Source: Pseudocercospora fijiensis CIRAD86
Taxonomy: Eukaryota > Ascomycota > Dothideomycetes > Mycosphaerellales > Mycosphaerellaceae
Assembly: GCF_000340215.1 (NCBI RefSeq)
Contig: NW_006921534.1
Span: 6,251,450 to 6,315,449 of the forward strand
Length of the DNA stretch: 64,000 bases
Direction: 5' to 3'
A model generated the notes under the pieces. That model did no database searches, was not told the DNA's origin, and worked only from the letters and a program-made list of their open reading frames with translations. How positions within the stretch are numbered: position 1 is the first letter of the stretch; each line of letters starts with the position of its first letter. Both the position numbers and the translations under genes were made by a program. Positions 33,701 to 45,090 of this stretch are shown here, one piece after another.

Positions 33701-35390
33701 TACTAATAATAAGCTTCCTTATCGTCGGAGAAGACTAGAGTATCGTCGAGATAGGCCGATACGAAATTATTAAAGAAGTCTCGGAAAGCATTATTAATAT
33801 AGGATTAGAAGGTCCCTAGTGCATTATAAAGACCGAAAGGCATTACTAGACATTCGAATTGCCCGTACCTCGTAGTAAAGGCCGTCTTCTACTCGTGCCT
33901 AGCGGTAATACGGATGCGGTTAAAGGCGGCAATAATATCTAACTTAGTAAAGAACTTCTTGCCGCTAATTCGGTTAAGGATATCTTAAATTAGAGGGATA
34001 GGATATCTGCTTTTAATAGTGAGCTCGTTAAGCGCTCGATAATCGATATATACGCGCAGTCCCCTACCTAGCTTTTTAACGATTATAATAGGCGAAGCGG
34101 CGGGTAAGTTACTACGCTATATATTGCCTTTCTCGAGCTAGTTATCGAGCTACTTCTTAATAACTTCGTTTTCTAAGGCTAATATAGGGTACGGGCGCTT
34201 GTACGGAGGATTACCTTTCGTAATAATCTCGTAGTCTATACTAGGTCGGTAAGGAGGTAGTTTAGACGCCTCCCTATAAACAAAGAGCTAGGCTAGGTAA
34301 TAATATCTCTTAGGAAGTTTGCGTAATACTTCCTCTATATTGTCCTATTCGGCCTTAGTTTTAGCTATAAACTTCTCGTAGTTAGAGACCGATATAGCGC
34401 AATTGTTTAATTAAATAGCACCTTGTTCGGCGATTAAAATGTATATAGCGTAGGCGAAGGCTGCATTTCTAGAGTAGACAGGCCGTACCGTTATAGCGTA
34501 AGCTAATAGGGCGTATACAGTTACCGGATCTATAGCGGACTTCGCTACGTATATCTCGTTAGGGTTGATTTATATCGTATAAATCTTAGTGCCTTCTTTA
34601 AGGCTTAATTTCTTTAGAGTTACAAGGTCGATCTATCGGATACGCTTACCGATCTGTTCTACGGATACCTTTACGGGCGAAGGAGGCTCTTGTCCTAAGA
34701 TGTCCGGCCTAGATAGGAAGTCCTAATATCGAGAAGTCCGTATCGCTTTAGGTTAGGAGATTATAGGAACTAAGATAACCTTAGGGTGCTATAAATAATC
34801 CTTATAGATAGGATCGTTAAACGTAAGTACTTAGTTACGCTAGTCTTTCTTAGGTTAGTATTTAGCGTGCTAGCTAAACCCTAATACTATATTATATTCG
34901 AGATCGTCCGTAATAAAGCATCGTACCTACTCGGTATGTCCGCTAATGTTCGTATTAATAGTGTATACCTCGCTAATAAGCTTCTGCGCGTAGCTGCTAT
35001 CTGCGAGTCTAAGGGCGATCGGCTAGATAGTAGAGGTTCTAAGATTGTGTTTGCATATATAGGATTTACGGATGTATTCTATATTAGCTCTATCGTCTAG
35101 AAACAGTTCTACGTCTTATACTTCTACTATCTTCTATCCGATTTTGCCGTTAACTATAAAGTAATAGGAGATAGGAGGCAATTTATTAGATTCTTCTTCT
35201 ATAGACGCCTTTAATAAGAGAGCTTTTAGTTTATATAGAGAGGTTAGAGTTAATATATCCTATATCGGACTATTACTTGTTACGCTTAAGTAATAGTCTA
35301 AGCGTTTCTCTAGCCGTTACTAGGAGTACCTAATCGGCGCGTAGATAGTCGCTCGTACTCGTCGAGCGGGTATACGGCTTCTCTAGTAGA
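30790..35390 (-). pseudogene. Element IV Pol remnant with C-terminal extension
   Basis: Reading leftward: protease-like F-L-D-D-R-A near 35100, then RT at about 34150-33550 with Y-I-D-Y-R-A-L-N and an intact catalytic box Y-L-D-D at 33742-33753. RNase H is near 33320-33120. An integrase zinc-binding region (C-Y-T-C retained, one His now Tyr) lies near 32700-32400. The integrase core is at about 32350-31900 with I-S-D-R-G-P and T-D-G motifs, and a chromodomain at about 31440-31310. Some 170-190 further codons stay readable after the chromodomain, up to the polypurine tract. Several TAG/TAA codons interrupt it, so it is inactive despite the preserved RT box. Confidence 0.87.
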
Positions 35391-37560
35391 GTGTCCTAGG
35401 CGGCGGCAACGAATACACGTACTAGAGGTTACTAGTTAGGTACGTATCTCGGCAGTTATAGGCTCTAGATTCTTAAACTTATCTAGACGCTTATTCTATA
35501 GGCGTAGCGGCTTGCTAGTATTTAGTAATCGACTATACGGAGCCTTAGCTAAGATAGTAGAAGCGATAGCCGCATATATAGCCGCGGCGGTTCCTAGCGG
35601 TAGAGTAGTGCTAGTAGGGGGTATAGACGTAGTTATAGCGTTCTTCTTCGCCGCTTCGGTAGCCTTCTTTATAGTATCGGTAGCCTTTTTAGCATCGTCG
35701 GCTAGAGGCTTATATAGAAAGTTAATCTCTAAGCGCTTAAGCTTATGCTTAATATCCTAGTATAACTTAGCTAGTTCGTTCTTAGAGTAATATATCTCTA
35801 TTACGAGGCGGTTACGGTATTTAAAGTTAAGCTTCTTCTCGAGACGACGCATAGCTAGCTTCTTGCTATAAGCGTCTTCTAAAGAGGGGATGCGAGCGGT
35901 ATACTGCTAATACTTCGCGTAGAAAGAGCTAAAGTTCTTAGTATCGCCTTGCTTTAGTATATCTATCGAATTTTATACCTTCTCGATACGATCGTATTTA
36001 GTAAAGTGCTTATTTATAAAGTTAAACATAGCGCGCACTAATTTAAAGGGCTTCGAAGACGCCGTTAGGTCTTTACGTAGTAGAACTATAGGCACGTACG
36101 GCTTTAATATCTTATAAGCGAGTTCGTCGGAGTCGGTATAACTATAGATATATCGCAATACCGACGAGACATCTTAGAAGCGAGTAATACCTAGCTTTAT
36201 ACCGAGAGACGAATACTAAGTATCTAGATCGATACCGATAATCTGTCCCTTAGTATCTCGATCTCCCTTAAACTTAGGAGGCTTATCGATATTATAAGAA
36301 GTCTTAAACTTATTATATAATATAGGGTTGTATTTAATAGGGTCGATAGTATCTTCCTCGTCTAAGCTACTATCGCTATTAGAGCCCTTAGCTAATTTCG
36401 ACTTCTTAATCTTCTTATTCTTCTTAGACTTCTTAGACTTCTTAGGCTTCTTCTTATCCTTATCGTCCTCGTTATTTAAGGAGTTATCGTCGGAGGAGGA
36501 GGGTAGATTATTATCTCTACCGGTAAGATTAACGGGTAACGGCTTATTGCCTTAGCTAGCATTATTACTATTATTGCTATCTCTAGGCGGCAGAGGTAGT
36601 AGGCTGCCGCGGCGCCTACGCGATAGAGATCGAGAGAGAGATAATCGGCGATTATTAGGAGAACTAGTACGAGAAGTAGGGCGACTACGCTAAGTATCTA
36701 CGAGGTTACTCTCGAGTTAGCGGATCTTAGTATATAGATTAGCTATATCTTATACGGTCGGAGTATCGGGGTCGGATACTATATCGAGTACGATTTAAAG
36801 ATAGGCTATATTACCCTTAGCGTCGATAAGCTTCCGCTAAGCTTCCTTCTCTATAGCCTCCGCCTTCTTAGCCTATAGCCGGTATTCCTTCGTATATATC
36901 TTATACTTCTCGATATTGGCTACGACCGGATTACTAGAGAGTGTCTTCTTATAAGAGTCTATCTCTCTCTATAGAGTCTCGGATACTTTAGCAATATGCT
37001 TTAGTTTACTATTCGACTCTTCGTACTTCTTTTTATTAAGCTTATTTGCTTTAAACAAGACTAAGTACTAATAAATCGTCTTACGATAGTCTAATTCAAG
37101 TTATCGTAGTAGTATATAGATCGAATCGTTATCTTATAATACTATAGAGGCGAATTGTTCGGATATTAGCTTCTAGAGAGATTTTAGGGAAATAGTAATA
37201 GTCGTTAGGGCCTCGGCTTCCGTTCCTTTATAATCGATAGCTACCTTATACTACCTAGTTATATTATCTTTGCGAATATAGGCATCGTAGATTAGTTCGG
37301 AGAAATTGAAGGTTAGGGCTAGAAGTTCTAGATAAGTCGTATCTTAGCGATCTCTATACTCCTACTTAGGGCCTTCTAGTAACTTCTCGAGGATCTCCTT
37401 TTCTTACTCGGAGTACTAGTTAGAGGGAAACTCGCCGGGGATAGCGGCTACTTAAGTCTTATCGTCGGGTCGTATAAAGAGTACGGATTCCCGCGTAGTA
37501 CGCCGATAACGTAGTCGCTTAGGGCGCGCTATAGCGGAGAGAGTTAGTACGAAAGATATT
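35391..37560 (-). pseudogene. Element IV Gag remnant
   Basis: Leftward reading shows a Ser/Arg-rich N-terminal half (about 36700-36600) and an acidic then Lys-rich block with many K-K-S-K repeats (about 36500-36390). A capsid-like region follows, including a 61-codon open stretch at 35973-36158, then an Ala-rich linker. A partial zinc knuckle C-I-R-C-R-R-L-G-H lies near 35400-35430; the fourth ligand is not visible. Stops are consistent with RIP. Confidence 0.75.
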
Positions 37561-37885
37561 AATACTTACTATTATATATACTTATTCTTTTGTTTGCTAC
37601 GAGAGATATAATTGCGATATCTCGAGTCGGTAGACGCGTATCTATCTTATATAGAATAGCGCGGTCGGCTAAGGGTACTTAGGGTAGGGCGGATCTCGAG
37701 GAGAGCGCGTCTACCTCTTATAGACTATATTCGAGCGAGTACGAATACGGATGCGAATATGCGAGGCTGTCTCCTATAGCGCTACGTAGTAGCGGTTTCG
37801 AATACAAGTATCGGATGCGGGTTTCGAATAAGCGGATTACGCGATACTAATATAGTAGTGTCCTATAAGTATAAGGTTCGCGAAA

Positions 37886-38049
37886 TGTAACGGAGACCTT
37901 ATATTTAAGGTAACTACGAAGTCGCGAACAACTAGCTAAGAGGTCGTAGGGACTAAGTATTTAAATAGGGCTCTATAGGTGCTAAGGCTCGGTACGGGCC
38001 GAGCCGGCTTTTATATATTCGCTAGCTCGTAAAGGGCTTGCCTATAACA
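37886..38049 (-). repeat. 5' LTR of element IV
   Basis: 164-bp partner of 30621-30784. It is followed by TTTTT at 38050-38054. Confidence 0.92.
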
Positions 38050-38776
38050 TTTTTAGGCTAATCTTAGTAGATAACTATAATAGTTTTACTTAACTCCTAA
38101 AAATAGATAAAAAATAGAGTATCTTTATTTTATATTATTAAAGTATAACTCTTCTATATAAAAAGATATACTAAAGAGAACCTAGTAAGAATTTAGGTTC
38201 TAATAATATTCTTTTCTAGATTATATTACTAATAGTAGCTATACTAGAATAAAAATCTAGAACTAGATTCTTTTTAAACAAAACTATAAGACCTAGATCT
38301 TGGATTACTAAAAACAGTATACTAAGGCTTAAAAAACATTAAAATTCTAAAATGTCTAACTTAGAGTTTTAATCTATATAGCTTATTAATTTAGGAGGAA
38401 GCGACTAAAAATTTTAATATTTTCTAAAAATAGACCTAAATTAGAGTATCTTTGCTATATATTGTTTAGCTATAAGTTCTCTAGATAAAAAGATACATCA
38501 AAAACAATTTATAGGGGCAAAGATTATACTGCATCGCTGCGGTAAGAAGTGCTGCATTGAGCCTCTGGTACGTATAGGCCTCCCTACGGGCGGCAGATTG
38601 GCTGGCAGCAGGGGCCTCACTGCGACACCAGGCTTTCCTCGCAATCAAACTTGACTCCTGCACTGTCATTCAGTGATGACGCTCCTTCTTCACCATGATC
38701 TTCCTGTTTCTCTCAAATACATCGCGCGCACGCTGCGCCCGCGTCACGGCCAGCCAGTTCTCATTGCACGGTCAAC

Positions 38777-40360
38777 ATGTTAAAAGATTCTCCACCTAAC
38801 CGAGCCGCGATTCGAAGCGTGATTTTCGCGCTACAGTCCTACGCGCCTTTCTGCGTCGGCTACGCAGTCTGGAGCCATCTCGCACAACGCTATCCTCTTC
38901 TCGGTCTTGGATACGAATGCTTTCTCTACAACAAACTTCTCTGGTACTTCTGCGCTCCGGAAGCCGCGTTTTACTTGTTCTTCGTCTTCTACCAGCATTA
39001 CATTCAGCGCGAAGCAATCCATCCGCTTATGCGCACGCAAGATGAGAGATTGGCGCTTTTCAATAAAGTGCGCAGCGAGATTTTGGATCCGGGGAGTTTC
39101 CTCTCGGGCTGGTTCCGAGGGGCGGATCCGAAAGAAATTGGGCGCGAGGAGTTGAAGAGATTTGTGGATTGGGCGTTTTGGGAGGGAAGAGCGGGGCAGG
39201 GAGAGAAGAATAGGGATAAGAGGGAGATTGAAGAGTATATTCGGAAAATCGAGATCATGATGCCTGAGCCGTTTCAAGAAGGGAAGGGCAAGATGCAGAG
39301 TTTGAGATTGACTCTTGATCCCATCATTATAGAGGCGAGGTCTTTGTTTTGGTATGGACTTATGGGTCTCGTGGATACTATAGCCTTGATCTTGCTCACG
39401 GCGAAGGGATTCGAGTTTTATAGAAGAAGTGTCCTCGGCACGCTGGCTGTCTTCCCTCCACGACCGGCGGCATTCTTCACGCGCCACGCTTCTTGTGCTC
39501 CCAATTACAGCTATTTCCATCGCAAGCATACATCAAAGACGCGGCTTCCGATTCTCTACATTCATGGGATTGGGATCGGTATCTTGCCTTCTATACGATT
39601 TCTGTCGGATTTGGATCACGCTCTCAATGATGGTCGGCCAGAAGACGATCATGTTGGCATCATTGCGCCTGAGATACTCCAGATCTCCTCACGACTGACT
39701 ACTGCCATCCCAACTCGCAAGCAGTTCTTATCCGAGCTGACGACGATCCTCGACCACCACTTCGGGCCTGGCCGCTTCGTTCTCGCAGCACATTCCTACG
39801 GCACCATCTTAGCCACGCACATGCTCAACGACACAACTCTATCCCGCCGCATCTCCGGCTGTCTCCTCGCCGACCCAATCTCCATGCTCCTCCACATGCC
39901 CGACGTAGCCTACAACTTCACCATCCGCCACCCGGTGCGCGCCAACGAATGGATGCTATGGTACTTCGCATCCAAAGACCCTCAGATCGCACACACCATC
40001 GGCCGTCACTTCTTCTGGAGCGAGAACATTTTATGGAGAGATCAAATCGAACATTTGGTCGTCAATCATGGCATGCGTCTCACGGCGTCCCTGGCTTCGG
40101 AGGATTTGATCGTGAATGCGAAGGCTGTAAAAGCTTATCTTACGGAGAAAGAGATTCCGAATCCCGTCGTGGTGGAGAATGGGAATGGTCAGATGGAAAT
40201 GCAGTTGCACGATACTCCGCTACGACGCTATATGCCTTGGAAAGGCAAAGGTGTTGATGTCCTTTGGTTTGAGGGGTATGATCATGCGGAAGTTTTCGAT
40301 GCGGGGGAGGATCGGACGATGCTAGTTAATGTTTTAGTGGAATATGTCAAGGGCAAGTGA
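38777..40360 (+). CDS. Membrane-anchored alpha/beta-hydrolase
   Basis: A single exon of 527 codons plus stop. Hydrophobic segments near residues 15-35, 50-80 and 190-215 suggest N-terminal membrane anchoring. The alpha/beta-hydrolase fold fills the second half: an I-L-Y-I-H-G-I-G oxyanion strand near residue 260, nucleophile Ser near 340 in A-A-H-S-Y-G-T, and catalytic His near 503 in G-Y-D-H-A-E-V-F. The acid is probably the Asp in S-E-D-L-I-V-N. It is a fungal hydrolase of unknown substrate; lipase or esterase activity is possible. No RIP damage is seen even though fold-back copy 2 ends only 250 bp upstream. The start is the first Met and is preceded by a C-rich leader. Confidence 0.88.
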   Translation: MLKDSPPNRAAIRSVIFALQSYAPFCVGYAVWSHLAQRYPLLGLGYECFLYNKLLWYFCAPEAAFYLFFVFYQHYIQREAIHPLMRTQDERLALFNKVRSEILDPGSFLSGWFRGADPKEIGREELKRFVDWAFWEGRAGQGEKNRDKREIEEYIRKIEIMMPEPFQEGKGKMQSLRLTLDPIIIEARSLFWYGLMGLVDTIALILLTAKGFEFYRRSVLGTLAVFPPRPAAFFTRHASCAPNYSYFHRKHTSKTRLPILYIHGIGIGILPSIRFLSDLDHALNDGRPEDDHVGIIAPEILQISSRLTTAIPTRKQFLSELTTILDHHFGPGRFVLAAHSYGTILATHMLNDTTLSRRISGCLLADPISMLLHMPDVAYNFTIRHPVRANEWMLWYFASKDPQIAHTIGRHFFWSENILWRDQIEHLVVNHGMRLTASLASEDLIVNAKAVKAYLTEKEIPNPVVVENGNGQMEMQLHDTPLRRYMPWKGKGVDVLWFEGYDHAEVFDAGEDRTMLVNVLVEYVKGK

Positions 40361-40875
40361 TTTGTTGACTTTTGTGATACCTAGGCGGAATGGATAGATG
40401 ATAGATGGGGTTTTCACCTTAATAGCTTAATGTGTAGTGTAGTGAGGTAACCAAGTACCAGCACTCTTTTCAGTAGCGACTGCGAGGTATGTTGGGTGGA
40501 TGAAGGCGGTTCTTTGGTGCTGGGCTGATGTTGATATAGGCTGGAATCATTATACGGACAGAATGCAACGCCCTCGTCGTCGCTGGACCGTTCCTGAATG
40601 CCTTTTCAGCCCCTACTCCTGGTCCCTATACAGCGTCTTCACACATCGGAGTGGAATTATATGCCTACGGTCCGCGGCGCTTAGTCATCTGAAATCCAGG
40701 ATTGAGGAATGGAGCGCTTTCACTCCGATGCGACCAGAGGCTGTATGGTACCGATGGTATAGAGCCCGCCGGCTCTTAGGATGGTATAGCCTTAATGTAA
40801 ACGGTAAAGAGGCCAATAAGCTCAGTGGCACAGTATCCAGAAAGACAACATTCGAACGGACCGTGCCCACCTAAT
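40361..40875. other. Intergenic, 3' of the hydrolase
   Basis: Normal dinucleotide composition. A 124-codon open frame (40500-40871, +) has no recognisable domain and an irregular composition, so I do not call it a gene. RIP-type sequence begins at about 40880. Confidence 0.45.
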
Positions 40876-41299
40876 GCCATCTTAACGCCTATCTCCGGCG
40901 AGCCGACGTTAAATTGCTATCCCTATCGGCGACCTCTCTCTTACGGTCCGAGTTCGTGTAACGCATTAGCTCAGTTATATGACTGTTACATAACTTCTTA
41001 GTATATAAAGTCAACGAAGCTAATTTAACCGCCGACAATGCAGTATTACGTAAGTACTTAACTGCGCTATCCCCTATAATAACTCGTTAGCTATCGGCGT
41101 TTATCGGCAAAATAGGGAACAACCCCTATAGTATCTACTTAGTTAGTATATAGAAGCCGCTCTATAGCCGCTCTATAGGTAAATAAACAGGCCTTAGTTA
41201 GACTCGGTTATAAGTACGTTAAACCTCTTTAAGTAGCTTAGCGGTTGCCGCCGCTATTGCTCCGCATATACGACTTAATTGCCTTTGCCTTATTAACCT

Positions 41300-43760
41300 A
41301 ATATCGCTAAGAAGCATATAAACAGCAATATAATAGCGAGCTTCTATACCTTTATAGAAGAAGGTTATAACGACGATGCTAACGACAATTAGCTAGACAC
41401 CTCCGCTAGTTTAATAGACGACGACGAGTTGAATACTAATTAGCTAACTAAAGGAAGGGAACCGATATTCGAGAAGGTAGGGGAATCTATACTAAGTAGT
41501 ATAGATAATAAGCTATACGAGGTCGTAGAAGGAGATAATAATATCGAGGGTATAGGCAAAGATAGTAGGGTAGGCGGATTGTACTATCCGAAGGAAGGAG
41601 ATAGAATAGAAGGTCGCTACGAGCTACTAACTAGCACCTCTTACCAGCGGTAGGTCAATTTGCCTATAGACCTCTATAGTAGTAACTTGTCGTTAATAGA
41701 CAACGTCTAATATCGCTTCTTCTTACTCTTCTAGACCGAAGAGGTTATAGACCAGCTCGTTAAGTGCACTAACGAGTATGCTAGCAATAAATCGGACTTT
41801 AAGAAGGGCGAGAAGATCGTCGTTTCCGGCTATCTATAGAAGCCGGTAGACAAGCTAACAATACGGATCTTCGTAGGTATTATTATCTATATATTAGCAA
41901 TCTAAATAGCCGACAAGAGCGACTACTAGAGGGACGATGGATACTAGCTATTGTATCCTATTATCGGTTATATAAGCGAGTAGCGCTTCAAACAGATTAA
42001 GGCGGCCTTATAGTACCGGAATAACGCGCTCTCGTTAAGTGGAAGAGGCCTACCTACCTAGACCTAGATATTGCCGCTTGCTAACATATTGCGTAGCAAA
42101 TTCCGCGAGATTATCGTACCTAGTACTAACGTATCTATTAACGAGAGCATAATCCGGTTTATAGGCAAATCTAGGCATATAATTATAATGCGAGGCAAGC
42201 TAACGCCTATCGGATATTATATATTGTATTTGTATAAGGACGGGTACCTATATTCCTTCTTATTCTCGAGCCCTCGGAAGGTATATAAATAGGAGGTAGA
42301 AGATCCGGATTCTATCGCTTCGACGGTCGCTTAGCACCCGGTAGTAACTCTAGAGGTTCTTACGGACGCCGAGAATAAGGAGCGAGAGAAGGAGAGTGAT
42401 AAGAAGCGCCGTAAGCGTAAGAACCGTAGTCCTAATAGTATTAGTTACGGACTGAATACAGGGCTATATTCAGTATAGCAAGTAAGAAAGGAAAGTTATA
42501 CTACCGCGGTCCGTACCGACCGCGCGGACCGCGCTACCGAGAGACCCGAAAGCCTAATCGTATCGCCTGCCGTCTCGCTAAGCGCAAAGCTAAGCTCGCT
42601 TCGGTAGGCGGTCCTTCGACTAATTTTATAACTTCCCTTCCTATACTACTTCTTCTATATTTTTATAGACAATCTATTTAACAACGTACTATTATTTGCA
42701 ATCCTACGATACCTTGGCATTGCGGCGACGGGAACGGTACGATCTAGCTCACTCTCGTAGCCGTAGCGAGGCAAAACCTTCGAAAAGCTAGGGAATTTAA
42801 AAAAGGATAGTATAAGGCAGAAATCTATATACCTAGGCCTTAATCGCAAGACTACCCGGTTTCCCTATAATACACTACTTTATAAGGCAATTTATAGTAT
42901 AGCGGCGGTAATCTAGTAGGATAGGAACCTCGTCTAATTCCTTATAACGGGCTGTCGACCCTTCGAGAGAATACTGCGGCTTCGTGCCTGCCCTCGAGCT
43001 AGAAACAACGCCTATATCGATAAGTACGTACGACTATATTAGAATACCGACGGCAAGCAAGAGATGTCTCTTCTAGAGGTCGCGGCCCTATATAACGACT
43101 ATATAGGTAGCGTTAACATATATAACTAGTTGCGCTATTATTGCTCGATATAGCACAAGTTACGGAAGGGTTAGTACCCCTTATTCTATTTCCTACTTAA
43201 CGCCGTTGTTGTTAACTCATTTATCCTTCTACGAGGTAATAAGAAGTAGACTAAAGACTAACAGTTCACTTACTAACGCGACTTCCGTATAGCACTCGCG
43301 TAGCAACTAGTCTAACTCGGTTAGTAAGAGATTAATAACAAACAGGCTATAGAGGCGGCCGCAAGGGCACAGCGCACTCTAACTCCGCTACTGCCTCGAA
43401 GCTAAGGCCAATTCGTCGTAGGTTACAGCTATAATAGTAGTAGAAGGCGATCTAAGCGATATCAAATTAGGAAGGGCGATAGTCTTCCTACGGCCGAAGA
43501 AGTAAGGCGCCTCGCTCGTAGTAGTAACGCTATCTACTCGCGGAAGTCTATTCTACTAATGTAACGTTGTTATCTCTATAAGTACGTAAGGACCGCTTAG
43601 GGTCTTAAATACTAGCCTCTCGGACGTATATAAGAATACTAGACTACAATGGCTTGCGACTATTGTAGTCCTATTGCGCTATGCTCGTTATACTATATAA
43701 TATAGCATAACGAGGCTAATCTATAGTCCTTCTTCGAGAGCTTAAGACCGCAACCTAATA
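41300..43760 (+). pseudogene. PiggyBac-like transposase remnant
   Basis: Read through stops, the sequence shows the piggyBac (DDE_Tnp_1_7) order. An acidic N-terminus is followed by a helical region ending in R-Y-I-S/R-F-K-like text near 41990. The open stretch 42071-42289 carries the first catalytic motif and G-K-L-T-P-I-G-Y-Y. Y-V-D-N-L-F follows near 42665, then F-E-K-L-G. Near 43100-43220, D-Y-I-G-S-V-N-I-Y-N-Q-L-R and Y-P-L-F-Y-F-L-L-N match the conserved C-terminal block. The first catalytic Asp is Asn (42140-42142), the product of a G-to-A change. It is inactive. Confidence 0.8.
43684..43714. repeat. 31-bp near-perfect palindrome between convergent ORFs
   Basis: CTCGTTAT..ATAACGAG, with 15-bp arms and one mismatch of G-to-A type. 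It lies close to the 3' ends of the transposase and of the opposing ORF. It could be a hairpin 3'-end signal or a remnant of an insertion. Confidence 0.6.
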
Positions 43761-44190
43761 ACCCTTCGAGCGCCGCTAGCGATTAATAACAGTCGCTATT
43801 ACTTCTATATTATTCTTAGAGAGGACATTTAAGGCATACTGCTGCTTTACGAGTGCGGCAATCGTCTCGCGAAGGTAAGCAACCTCGCGCTAAAGCGCCT
43901 TAAACTCCGATCTCTTAATAGCAACAACAACCGTTGCCTTACTTTAAGAGCCTTCTACGCCGGAGCTAGCCGCTAGCAATACCTCTACCTCCTCCTTCTT
44001 TAGTAGAAGGTTTACGTCTACCCTTAAGTCCCTTACTACCTCTACGAGAAGGTTCACCTTCGCGGTAAGCGGACTAATATTAAACTACTTCTTAAGTAGA
44101 CTCGGCGGCTCGAGAAGGGCTTAAAGGGTATCTTTATTAAGCTTATAGCGCCTTAGTCGACGGCGTATACGAGACAGCCGAGACTCGGTT
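43735..44190 (-). pseudogene. Second ORF of the piggyBac-like element (coiled coil), convergent
   Basis: On the minus strand about 140 codons can be read with only TAG/TAA interruptions. It contains P-P-S-L-L-K-K, L-R-V-D-V-N-L-L-L-K-K-E-E and R-E-V-A-Y-L-R-E-T-I-A-A-L, with heptad-like spacing of Leu/Val that suggests a coiled coil. The start codon is not clear. Family not recognised. Its position tail to tail with the transposase inside the RIP-mutated block suggests an accessory transposon protein. Confidence 0.45.
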
Positions 44191-44530
44191 ATTAGTAGTA
44201 GCTAATTAGTTGTTAGAAGGTCTTAATCTATAGTCTATTATCTATATATCTATCTCGGTAGCGTGCTTAACGCCTCTATATTATATACCTTCTTCTATAC
44301 CTTCTTATAGACCTTTACTTACTAAGGTTTGCTGCAAAACCTTTACTAGGGGACGACTCGTAAAGGTGTCGGCTTCTTAACCCTAAGCTCTACTATAGCT
44401 GAATCCGAGACCTAATCGGATAGTATCGCTGTTCGAGTAGTAATGCAGGTTTGTATAGAGCTACACCGGATTTAGCATAGAAAGTAGAACCTAACAAGGG
44501 GACTGCTAGGGTGGGTGTTCGACGGACTTA

Positions 44531-45090
44531 ACTACGGACTTCGTTTAGGGGATGCGTAATAGTTTGTGCCATCGTGCCATAAACTTGCCCCACCTACTAC
44601 TACCCTTCTTAGTGACAGCACCGACAGCGGCGACAGGATCGACGATAGCGATGCGTGCGCAAACATCATTTCGTCGAGCTACTGTAAGCGACGTCTAGTA
44701 AACAACCTAGGGGGAAGAAAAATCTATAACGGGATACAACGACGCCGACTGGAAAAGCGACAGTCTATAGTATCGAAGGATTCTGAAGAATTCTGCCAAC
44801 AGGTTTCCGGTTTCAGACAGCCCGGAACAGGTTTTAGAACGAGGCTAATACGACGGTGTCGACTTGCCCTAATCAACAATTTCGAGGTCTTGACAGGCAC
44901 CACGCTAAGAGGGAAGACGGTTCATTTTTTTTCTTTTCGTCATACCACGCGGCTCGCAGGTTTAGTTCTACCGAAACACGCGCTAAATGTCTAGAGATGC
45001 TCTGGTCCTGTTGGCACCTTTCTCTGTTACATATCCTCTACCACTCCACCCCCCCGTAACAACAACACCAGAAGCTCCAAGTTCCCCAAC
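44531..45090. other. Spacer before the dienelactone hydrolase, with an unrecognised open frame
   Basis: A frame at 44566-44991 (+) stays open for 142 codons but lacks an ATG near its beginning. It has an acidic Ser/Asp-rich start and an R-T-R-L-I-R-R-C-R-L-A-L-I stretch. I do not recognise it; it may be a fragment of a degraded gene. Composition returns to normal in this interval. 45000-45090 is the probable promoter and leader of the next gene. Confidence 0.3.

Larger units (their letters stand above)
30621..38049 (-). mobile_element. LTR retrotransposon, Gypsy/chromovirus, element IV (minus strand)
   Basis: LTRs of 164 bp lie at 30621-30784 and 37886-38049, both running TGTAAC to AACA in + orientation. 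Target duplication TTTTT is at 30616-30620 and 38050-38054. Orientation is minus: a TTACCCCCCCC tract next to the left LTR is the complement of a polypurine tract, and all coding reads leftward. Length is 7429 bp. LTR and protein sequences differ from elements I and A/B, so this is a third family. Stops are frequent. Confidence 0.93.
29772..38526. mobile_element. Fold-back (long palindromic) element, copy 2, split by element IV
   Basis: The outer end CAATTTTTGCCCC at 29772 is mirrored by GGGGCAAAGATTA ending at 38526. Arms match copy 1 (854-9164) and each other as inverted repeats. Without element IV the unit is about 1.32 kb, nearly the same size as copy 1, and shows the same two-subrepeat arms. 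The palindrome centre lies near 30430. Flanking dinucleotides TA (29770-29771 and 38527-38528) would fit a 2-bp target duplication, but this rests on one copy. Confidence 0.75.
40880..44530 (+). mobile_element. PiggyBac-like DNA transposon, RIP-mutated
   Basis: RIP-type composition begins near 40880 and ends near 44530, with a piggyBac-family transposase in between. TTAA occurs at 40882-40885 and 44528-44531, close to the composition borders, but sequences just inside them do not match as terminal inverted repeats. The borders are therefore estimates. Confidence 0.6.

Noticed and set aside
38831..39529. 232-codon frame antisense to the membrane-anchored hydrolase
   Set aside because: Shadow of an intact gene with conserved catalytic residues.
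40882..44531. TTAA sites as exact piggyBac borders
   Set aside because: Sequences just inside the two TTAA sites are not inverted repeats of each other, so exact borders are not supported.
44566..44994. Complete 142-residue gene
   Set aside because: No ATG at its beginning and no family or splice support; kept only as an unrecognised open frame.
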